Of a DNA stretch of 64,000 nucleotides, positions 19,330 through 26,900 are shown in pieces (within the stretch, counting starts at the first letter, position 1; each line of letters begins with the position of its first letter). The position numbers and the translations under genes are program-made. The stretch spans positions 62,001 through 126,000 of the forward strand of contig NZ_VTFS01000003.1 in assembly GCF_009671245.1 (NCBI RefSeq), in the 5' to 3' direction. Below the pieces are notes generated by a model that worked only from the letters and a program-made list of their open reading frames with translations, made no database searches and was not told the origin of the DNA. The stretch comes from Marinicella rhabdoformis (GTDB lineage: Bacteria > Pseudomonadota > Gammaproteobacteria > Xanthomonadales > Marinicellaceae).

Positions 19330-19545
19330 CTCCCCAGCAAATCAAACATTATCTCAACAAAAACCCAACAAAAACACCGCCAAAAGTCCTGAAAACACCA
19401 CCCAAACCAGCCACAAGCCCGCCTTGGCACGATTGTGTTTAGCCTGTATTGCTATATCACCTATAAAACACCGCCTTAGATTGAATTAAGTGAGGTGTGC
19501 TTGTTGCGGTGCAATGGGCAGGGGTGAACCCTGCAACTACATTTG

Positions 19546-19635
19546 TTTGGTGGTGGTTTGATCTGTAGTCACACCCCTTGCGGGTGTCTGTTTTGGTGGT
19601 GGTTTGAACTGTAGCCGCACCCCTCGCGGGTGCCT
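19546..19635. repeat. 46-bp direct duplication with internal palindrome
   Basis: Two copies start at 19546 and 19592. Each has TTTGGTGGTGGTTTGA followed by a stem-loop of the form CACCC-CT(T/C)GC-GGGTG. The stems differ by compensating changes (ACACCC/GGGTGT against GCACCC/GGGTGC), so the hairpin is kept although the bases changed. Confidence 0.8.
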
Positions 19636-19645
19636 AAATCACCAT

Positions 19646-19862
19646 TCCGTCATATTCCAACTTGACCTACCCCCATCACACTCGGGCTTGACCTACCGCC
19701 GTCATACTCGGGCTTAACCTACCCCCGTCATACTCGGGCTTGACCCACCCCCGTCATACTCAGGCTTGAACTACCCCCGTCATACTCGGGCTTGACCCAC
19801 CCCCGTCATACTCAGGCATGACCTACCCCGTCATACTCGGGCTTGACCCGAGTATCTCCTTT
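19646..19862. repeat. Eight-unit 26-bp tandem repeat array
   Basis: Units built on GTCATACTCGGGCTTGACC start at 19649, 19675, 19701, 19727, 19753, 19779, 19805 and 19830: a period of 26, with 25 for the last step. Only the last unit keeps the whole palindrome TACTCGGG-CTTGA-CCCGAGTA; the others carry just its left half followed by TAC or CAC. The repeats touch one another, so this is not a CRISPR array. Confidence 0.9.
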
Positions 19863-20036
19863 TCTGGTTATATGTTTTGTTAACCTGTTGCGTTGCAAGG
19901 CAAGGGCAAGCCTTGCAACTACAATAAAACGAAACAGCAACGGTTAACTGGCAATCAAAGAGATTCTCGGGTCGGAGCCCGAGAATGGCGGATTGAATGG
20001 TGCGCTTGAGACGATTTTGTTCAGGCGTCCTTGCCC

Positions 20037-20382
20037 TCGGCTCTTTGGGCTCACTTCGCGCGGCTGATTTGTTCCTAGCAATCTTCTGTCCTATAAAGCC
20101 ATGTTTTCGATTATTGGTAGTGCATTTTGAGATGGGCTGAGATTCTCGGGTCGAGCCCGAGAATGACGAAGTGTTAGGTATGGTGCGCTTGACAGGAATG
20201 GACTCGGGCTATCCCTGCCTTCGGCTATTTGGGCTCACTTCGCGCGGCTGATTCGTTCCTAGCAATTTTCTGTCCTATAAAGCCATGTTTTCGATTATTG
20301 GTAGTGCATTTTGAGATGGGCTGAGATTCTCGGGTCGAGCCCGAGAATGACGAAGTGTTAGGTATGGTGCGCTTGACAGGAG
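20037..20382. repeat. 184-bp tandem duplication including the tRNA-Arg 3' end
   Basis: 20037-20198 is nearly identical to 20221-20382 at a constant offset of 184 bp, without gaps. Each copy contains the palindrome GATTCTCGGGTCGAGCCCG and ends in TGGTGCGCTTGACAGGA, the last 17 nt of the tRNA-Arg gene (as read on +). A third, shorter tRNA-end remnant, TGGTGCGCTTGA, is at 19998-20009. Confidence 0.9.
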
Positions 20383-20441
20383 TTGAACCTGTGACCTGCC
20401 GCTTAGGAGGCGGCTGCTCTATCCAGCTGAGCTACAAGCGC
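20365..20441 (-). tRNA. tRNA-Arg (anticodon CCU)
   Basis: Read on the minus strand, the 77-nt sequence folds as a cloverleaf. The acceptor stem is GCGCTTG/CAAGCGC, the anticodon stem GCCGC/GCGGC with loop CTCCTAA (anticodon CCT), and the T-loop TTCAACT. The 3' CCA is encoded. It reads AGG arginine codons. The immediate 3' flank is the duplicated repeat. Confidence 0.97.
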
Positions 20442-20467
20442 TTGTGGTTTTGAAAGGGTGAATTATA

Positions 20468-21394
20468 TCATTCTGTTGTGTTTTCGCCAGTGGCTTCTTG
20501 CATCACAACAGCAATCTGATTGCCTTTGGGGTTTGTGGTGATTCGGCTGATGTCACCCTGCTTTGGATCAGTAAATTGTTTGATCAATGTCCAGTGCTTT
20601 TTGTTGGTACTGACAAATAGGTTCTGACCCTGGCCTGTCCAGAATCTACCTTTGCTGTCTAAGGTGAAGTCTTCACTGCCTGCAATCAAATCCATGACTT
20701 TTGTTGCTTTGCCTTTTTTACTTTTGCGGGTTTTAATCTGCCAAGGCTTGGTTTTTTTGTCTACATAATACAAGGCCGTGTGGTTTTTATCTGTGATAAA
20801 AGAGCGGCCGATGTTTTCTTCAATTTTCGTGACTTTTTTGTTTTTGCCTTGGTGGTATAAATCTCCGCCACCGGTGGTATTCAGCACAAAGGTCCACAAG
20901 TGTAAGCCGTCGTTTTGTACCCAGTTGTGGTAACCAACGGGCTTGAGGTCGCTGTGGCGTTCTGCTTGTTGGTCTTTTTTGTTGTTCAGTTTGACCAGGT
21001 ATTGATCACCTTGGGCGTCAACTTGTATCACGCTCAAGCCTTTTTTACCTGGAATCGGTGTGGGCGAGTATTCGCTTTCTGGCGTGACCATATAGGCTTG
21101 GTTGAGGTCTTTTTTGATGTCGTATTGGTAAATATCGGTTTGGCCATTGCGAAACTTGGTGTAGTAAATCATTTTGCCTTTTTTACCAAAACGCGGCTGT
21201 GAATCATAACCCGCACTGTGGGTGATGTTTTTTCCATTCAATAACTCAGGGATTTCGCCTTTGTTGTTGATGTCAAACAAGTAAATTTCACTGCCCGGAA
21301 TGGCAGGAGTAGCAGCAATGACTGGGCCTTCTTTTGCTTCCTCAGCTTGGCTCATTGTGGCCACTGCCAACATCAAAAAAACATTTTTTTTCAT
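20468..21394 (-). CDS. Exported TolB-like beta-propeller protein
   Basis: 308 aa with a signal peptide (KKNVFLMLAVATMSQA). It has WD40-like/TolB-type repeats (SEIYLFDINNKGE, DSQPRFGKKGKMIYYTKFRNGQTDIYQYDI, RITTNPKGNQIAVV). It is probably a periplasmic beta-propeller that binds a peptide or protein; no enzyme motif is seen. Downstream of crcB on the same strand with 25 bp between. Confidence 0.75.
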   Translation of the reverse strand: MKKNVFLMLAVATMSQAEEAKEGPVIAATPAIPGSEIYLFDINNKGEIPELLNGKNITHSAGYDSQPRFGKKGKMIYYTKFRNGQTDIYQYDIKKDLNQAYMVTPESEYSPTPIPGKKGLSVIQVDAQGDQYLVKLNNKKDQQAERHSDLKPVGYHNWVQNDGLHLWTFVLNTTGGGDLYHQGKNKKVTKIEENIGRSFITDKNHTALYYVDKKTKPWQIKTRKSKKGKATKVMDLIAGSEDFTLDSKGRFWTGQGQNLFVSTNKKHWTLIKQFTDPKQGDISRITTNPKGNQIAVVMQEATGENTTE

Positions 21395-21419
21395 ATCTAA
21401 TTCCTTAATTTTTACTTTC

Positions 21420-21791
21420 TTAATTCTTTAGGCAAAGGCCCAGCCAAAATGCGGTAAAGCAAAATATACATGTCAACAAAGTATAAGCCAAAGCGCGCAG
21501 CCATTCATCATTTTGTATCAGCAGTACCGTTTCCATAGAAAAGGCAGACCAGGTGGTCAATGCGCCCAAGAATCCCACCATCAACAATGGCTTGAGTGTG
21601 GCACTGATATCTGGTCGACTTTGTAGCCATGAATAAACCAACCCCATGAAAAAACAACCGACGACATTAACCAATAAAGTCGCCCAAACCAGCGGTTTGT
21701 CAAAAATCGCGACCACGATTTGGTTGACCCCATATCGTGCTGTTGCACCCAAAGCACCACCTAATGCAACTAACACATAAGCATTAAGCAT
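21420..21791 (-). CDS. crcB: Fluoride ion channel CrcB/FluC
   Basis: Small four-helix membrane protein (123 aa) that exports fluoride as a dual-topology dimer. Motifs seen are GGALGATARYGVNQ, the pore asparagine in NVVGCFFMGLV, and GFLGALTTWSAFSME with the central sodium site. It overlaps the end of rarA by 8 bp, so it is expressed with lolA-rarA. There is no room for a fluoride riboswitch directly upstream. Confidence 0.95.
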   Translation of the reverse strand: MLNAYVLVALGGALGATARYGVNQIVVAIFDKPLVWATLLVNVVGCFFMGLVYSWLQSRPDISATLKPLLMVGFLGALTTWSAFSMETVLLIQNDEWLRALAYTLLTCIFCFTAFWLGLCLKN

Positions 21792-23091
21792 TTGAACTTC
21801 CTTTGGCCTTCAGTGCTTGCACTCTTTTGTCTCGGATGAATTTTAGCCGCTCACTGATTTGTTTTTCTAAACCTTGCTGCACAGGCTGATAATAAATTTG
21901 TTCACCCATGGCATCAGGAAAACCGGTTTGGTCATATGCGATGCCGTCGGTACTGTCATGGTCATACTGGTACCCTTGACCATAACCTTGATCTTTCATC
22001 AAATCTGTCGGTGCATTTCGCAAGTGCATCGGCACAGGCTGTGTTCCACCTGATTTGGCCGCTGCTGTGGCTAATTTAAAAGCTGCATAAACGGCATTAC
22101 TTTTGGGACAAGATGCCAAATAGCTGACGGCATGGGCTAAAGCCAAATCCCCTTCAGGCGAACCCAAACGCTCATAAGTCTGCCATGCATCAAGACACAA
22201 ACCCATGGCACGTGGATCGGCATTACCCACTTCTTCTGATGCCATGCGCAGAACACGCCGTGCAATATAACGTGCATCACAACCACCATCTAACATCCTT
22301 GCCAGCCAATACAAGGCGGCATCGGGATGCGAACTTCTGACACATTTGTGCAAGGCAGAAATCTGCTCATAAAATTCGTCACCACCTTTATCAAAACGTC
22401 GTGTTTGGCCCGACGTGACCAATGCCACATCTTCGTCTTGAACGCCCCCATCAAGCACATAATCAGATAAAATTTCTAATAAACCCAATAGTTTTCTGGC
22501 ATCACCATCGGCGGCTTGTATGAGTACCTTTTGTTGTCGCTCAGAAAGCTGCATGCCTTTGAGTTTTTCATGAGACAAACTGCGTTTTAACAGCACCATT
22601 AGGTCTTCTGATGTGATGGCTTTTAGGACATAGACTTTACTTCGTGAAAGTAATGCATTGTTCAAAGCAAAACTGGGGTTTTCTGTGGTGGCACCAATCA
22701 AAGTAATCAAGCCACTTTCTAGGTGCGGTAAAAAAGCATCTTGTTGAGATTTATTGAACCTGTGTATCTCATCAACAAACAACACCGTTCTTTTTGGCAG
22801 AACAGCTTCTGCTTTAACAATGGCATCTCGTATGTCTTTTACACCAGCCAAAACAGCTGACAGGTTAATTAACTGTGCATCAACACTTTGACTGAGGATT
22901 TTGGATAAAGTGGTTTTACCGGTACCTGGCGGCCCCCAAAACAACATGGAATGTAACTGTTTTTGTGCCACCAGTCGAGACAAAGGTTTTCCTTCACTGA
23001 CCAAATGGCTTTGACCTACTACCTGGTCTAAAGCAGTGGGCCTCAATAATTCCGCTAACGGTGCTTGAGGTTCAAATATGGATTCAAACAA
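21784..23091 (-). CDS. rarA: Replication-associated recombination protein A (AAA+ ATPase)
   Basis: 435 aa clamp-loader-like ATPase (RarA/MgsA, Mgs1/WRNIP1 family) acting at stalled replication forks. Walker [12 protein letters not shown] at about residue 54, Walker [16 protein letters not shown] at about 105, sensor 1 GATTENPSF, arginine-finger region LLSRSKVY. It keeps the conserved order lolA-rarA-crcB. Confidence 0.97.
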   Translation of the reverse strand: MFESIFEPQAPLAELLRPTALDQVVGQSHLVSEGKPLSRLVAQKQLHSMLFWGPPGTGKTTLSKILSQSVDAQLINLSAVLAGVKDIRDAIVKAEAVLPKRTVLFVDEIHRFNKSQQDAFLPHLESGLITLIGATTENPSFALNNALLSRSKVYVLKAITSEDLMVLLKRSLSHEKLKGMQLSERQQKVLIQAADGDARKLLGLLEILSDYVLDGGVQDEDVALVTSGQTRRFDKGGDEFYEQISALHKCVRSSHPDAALYWLARMLDGGCDARYIARRVLRMASEEVGNADPRAMGLCLDAWQTYERLGSPEGDLALAHAVSYLASCPKSNAVYAAFKLATAAAKSGGTQPVPMHLRNAPTDLMKDQGYGQGYQYDHDSTDGIAYDQTGFPDAMGEQIYYQPVQQGLEKQISERLKFIRDKRVQALKAKGSSNA

Positions 23092-23102
23092 ACTGATGGC
23101 CT

Positions 23103-23747
23103 TTAAAACTCACCGCCAGTTTGTTCACTGGGCGCTTGAATAACGTCAACACCTTCAGGTGGTGAAAACTGAAACAGGTCATCCTCTAATTTTGGATTTT
23201 TCACACTGTCATGAAATTCGAATATCATGGTTTGGTCTAAATGATTGACCACTTTAATTTGAGATAATTGCTTGTCTTTCAAAGCCAACCACACTGTTTT
23301 GACTTCTTCAGATTGTTTTTTTGGAGTCAGGCTTATCCATGAAGTACCGTTTGACTCGGTTTCAAACTTGATGTTGTAATGTTGATTGCTTAAATCTTTA
23401 TTGATGATTACGTATATGGGGTTAAGCTGGTTATTTTGTTTTTTTACCGTGACTTGTTCTAAGTCTTCATCATAAACCCACACTTTATGACCATCAGCTA
23501 TAATCAATTGTTCAATGGGTTGTTTATAGTGCCAACGAAATTGACTGGGTGCTTTAAGCCAAACCAAGCCGTGACTTTCTTCACCATGTTTGTTGTCTTC
23601 ATTGACTTCAAACTGTGTAAACTCCGCACGCATGGTTGATAATCCATCCCTAACTTCTGCCAACAATACCTGCGGATCGGTTTGCGGTGCTTCAGCTGCT
23701 AATTGAAAACTCCACATCAAAATTAATACGATTTTTATTTTTTTCAT
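23103..23747 (-). CDS. lolA: Outer-membrane lipoprotein carrier protein LolA
   Basis: Periplasmic chaperone that ferries lipoproteins from LolCDE to LolB. 214 aa with a signal peptide (IKIVLILMWSFQLAA). Family features are the MRAEFTQFE block and GLVWLKAPSQFRWHYKQPIEQLIIADGHKVWVYDEDLEQVTV. In most gammaproteobacteria it directly follows ftsK; here about 8.8 kb separate them. Confidence 0.94.
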   Translation of the reverse strand: MKKIKIVLILMWSFQLAAEAPQTDPQVLLAEVRDGLSTMRAEFTQFEVNEDNKHGEESHGLVWLKAPSQFRWHYKQPIEQLIIADGHKVWVYDEDLEQVTVKKQNNQLNPIYVIINKDLSNQHYNIKFETESNGTSWISLTPKKQSEEVKTVWLALKDKQLSQIKVVNHLDQTMIFEFHDSVKNPKLEDDLFQFSPPEGVDVIQAPSEQTGGEF

Positions 23748-23844
23748 TTTTATTTTATTCCTTTTAATTTCACAAAGTTTAACATTTAATCACTTTAAGT
23801 GAGATGACTGGGTTCAATAAATCACTTCTATAACTATGAAATTA

Positions 23845-23874
23845 TTGACAACACTACAGTAATTTTATACTGTA
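23845..23874 (+). promoter_or_regulatory. Candidate promoter with overlapping dyad for the giant surface protein
   Basis: TTGACA (23845-23850) and TATACT (23866-23871) have a short 15-bp spacing. A perfect dyad TACAGTA-N6-TACTGTA (23855-23874) covers the spacer and the -10 box, as a repressor operator would. It lies about 50 bp before the ATG at 23927. Confidence 0.45.
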
Positions 23875-23926
23875 ATTTAACAATGCTTAACATTTTTTGA
23901 ATCACAAACTAAAGGAACGGGGAACC

Positions 23927-26900
23927 ATGAAATTTCTAAAATCAGCCATATTCATGTGGCTGGCTGTACTCACACTCAATACAGCCGAAGCTCAAAATCG
24001 TCAATACCACCTATTTGCCGACACCGATAACAACAGTACTTCAGGCTGTACTGTTAATTGGCCAGGTTTGGGAAACAGCATATCAGGTATAGAAAACCGA
24101 TTCACTATCACAACCGACAGTCAGCTGCCACCTAACATCATTGACACGCAGGTTCATGACTGTCAGGGCAATGCTTTTGGTGCAGGTACAAGTCAAGGCC
24201 AAGCTGCCTTAGGCCTTAACACCGGCAATAACAGCAGTGATGTGTTTGAATTTTCAATCAACAGAAATTATTTGGGTATCAATTCATCAGGTAGTGTGCT
24301 GTTTTATTTCGCCAGTGAATCCAGTGCCGTTGCAGACGTGGTTTTAGCTGCAAACGGTGGCGGTCCTATTTTTATGGGTTTTGCATTTCCTGTTCCTGCT
24401 TTGGGCCTTTTAGGTTTGGTGCTAATGGCAAGTTTAATGTTATTTTTGACCCGTAAAAAAATCAACAAGCAATTGAAAACCACTGCTGTATTGATTTTAG
24501 TTGTTTCAAGCGCTTGGGCCATGACCATTATTATCGACGGCCAAACCAATGACTGGGCCAGTATGAGTCCTGCAGCCACAGACCCAATTGGCGACACCGA
24601 TGGCACTGGCAGCTATGCAGACATCACCAGCATTTACTTGACAAAACAAAGTGATCAGCTGTATTTCCGTATGGACGTGGTTGATGTAGAAAACCAAGCT
24701 CCGGTGGCCAACGCCACTTCTGACAGCACATTAGAAGAACAAGCAGTTACTATTACACTGACCGGCTCAGATGCTGAAGGCGCAGCCATTACCTTTTCTC
24801 AAGCCACAGCGCCTGCCAATGGCACACTGAGTAATTTCACTGTTATTAATAACACCACTTCTTCTGTGGATTACACACCAGATTTGGATTTTGCAGGAAA
24901 TGATACATTCACCGTTATTGCCAATGATGGTCAAGTAGATTCTGCACCGGCAACAATCTCAGTCACCGTAAACCCAATAAACGACGCACCCAGCTTTACT
25001 TCTGGTGGCAATGTCAATGTCTTAAAAACAGCAGGTCCTTACAGTCAAACGTGGGCCACTGCCATAGCAGCTGGACCCGTTGATGAATCCAGTCAAAACC
25101 TGAGTTTTAATATCACGGCCAATGACAATGCAGCGATTTTCACGCAACAACCAACCATTGATGCCAATGGCCTGCTGACCTTTACTGGGGTTAACAATGC
25201 CACAGGAACAGCCAACTTGACGGTTGAGTTAATGGATGATGGCGGCACGGCCAATGGTGGCATCGACACCTCTACCGCAGTCAACTTCACCATCACTTTA
25301 CAGGGCGTTAATGATGAGCCTTCTTTTACGGCAGGTGCAAATCAAACTGTGAACGAAGATGCGGGGGCACAAACCATCAACGCTTGGGCCACCAATGTCT
25401 TGGCAGGACCACCTGATGAAATTGGTCAGACTTTAACTTTCAATGTGGTAAATAATACCAATGCTGCTTTATTCAGTGCAGGCCCAGCAGTGGCTGCTAA
25501 TGGTACATTAAGCTACACACCAGCAGCTGATGCCAACGGCTCAGCAACCATCACAATTGAATTAATGGATGATGGCGGTACCGCCAATGGTGGCGATGAC
25601 ACTTCTCCTGCGCAAAGCTTCGACATCACCGTAAATTCTGTAAATGACGTGCCCAGTTATACCAGTGGTGGCGATATCACAGTTGATGAAGACAGTGGTG
25701 CATTTGATATGGCTTGGGCCACAAACATCTCAACTGGCCCTGCCAATGAAAACAGTCAAACTCCAAGTTTTAATATTGTTAATGTGAGCAATGTCAGTTT
25801 ATTTTCTGTGACTCCTACGATTGATGCCACAACAGGAAACTTAAGCTTTACGCCGACTAATGGTGTATTTGGTACTGCAACAATCACCATCAACTTGATG
25901 GATGATGGCGGCACCACCAATGGTGGTGTTGACACCACAGCGAATGCGACTTTCGATATTTCAGTCAGTGAAGTCAATGAACCACCAGTTTTGGCCAACA
26001 TAGCTGACCCCAGTGTGGATGAGAATACCTTGCTGGCTTTCACTGCAACAGCAACAGATCCAAACGTTCCCGCTCAAAACTTAACATTCAGTTTGGGTGG
26101 TACAGCGCCATCAGGAGCCGCGATTACTGCTGGAGGTGATTTCACTTGGACACCTACAGAAGCCCAAGGAACCACCGGCTCTTTCACGTTTGATGTCATT
26201 GTCACTGACGACGGCACCAACCCCAGTAACCTCACTGATTCACAATCTATCACTGTGACTGTCAATAAAGCCAACGAAGCACCCGTGCTGTCTGCCATTG
26301 GTGCACAATCAGTCGATGAATTGACTTTATTAAGCTTCATGGCCACAGCCACTGATTCTGATAATCCTGCTCAAAACCTGACTTATACATTAGGTGGAAC
26401 AGTTCCATCTGGTGCGAACATCACACCGGCAGGTGCTTTCACTTGGACGCCTACAGAAGCACAAGGTCCTGGTGTTTACACTTTTGATGTGATTGTGACT
26501 GATAATGGCGCCAATCCAAATAACCTCACAGATTCAGAAACCATCAGTGTGACAGTCAATGCAGTCAACACAGCACCTGTATTAGCCGCGATTGGCAATC
26601 AAAGCATTGATGAAGAAACCCTGTTAAGTTTCACCGCCACAGCAACAGATTCTGATTTACCGGCCCAATCACTGACTTATAGCTTGAGTGGTCAACCTGC
26701 TGGTGCTTCAATCAACCCTGGCAGCGGCGTGTTCTCTTGGACACCCACAGAAGCACAAGGACCTGGTGTATATACATTTGATGTTGTGGTGACTGATGAT
26801 GGCACCAACCCTATGAATTTAAGCGATTCAGAAACCATAACGGTCACAGTTGCGGAAGTCAATGTGGCTCCAACCGCCAATGGACAAGCCACAACCACAG

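Larger units (their letters stand above)
19330..20364. repeat. Gene-free repeat zone beside tRNA-Arg
   Basis: About 1 kb without a credible gene. It holds, in order, a 46-bp duplicated palindrome, an array of eight 26-bp units, a GTTGCAAGGC/GCCTTGCAAC stem-loop (near 19890-19920), palindromes of the TTCTCGGG...CCCGAGAA type, and a 184-bp tandem duplication that ends in tRNA-Arg sequence. The density of palindromes suggests serial insertion of small non-autonomous repeats next to the tRNA gene. Confidence 0.85.

Noticed and set aside
19646-19862. Possible CRISPR array
   Set aside because: The 26-bp units touch each other with no unique spacers, and no cas genes are in the window.
23748-23896. 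Fluoride or molybdenum cofactor riboswitch near crcB or moaA
   Set aside because: crcB overlaps rarA, leaving no leader, and the gap before moaA is only 26 bp; no riboswitch-like fold was found in either place or in this intergenic region.
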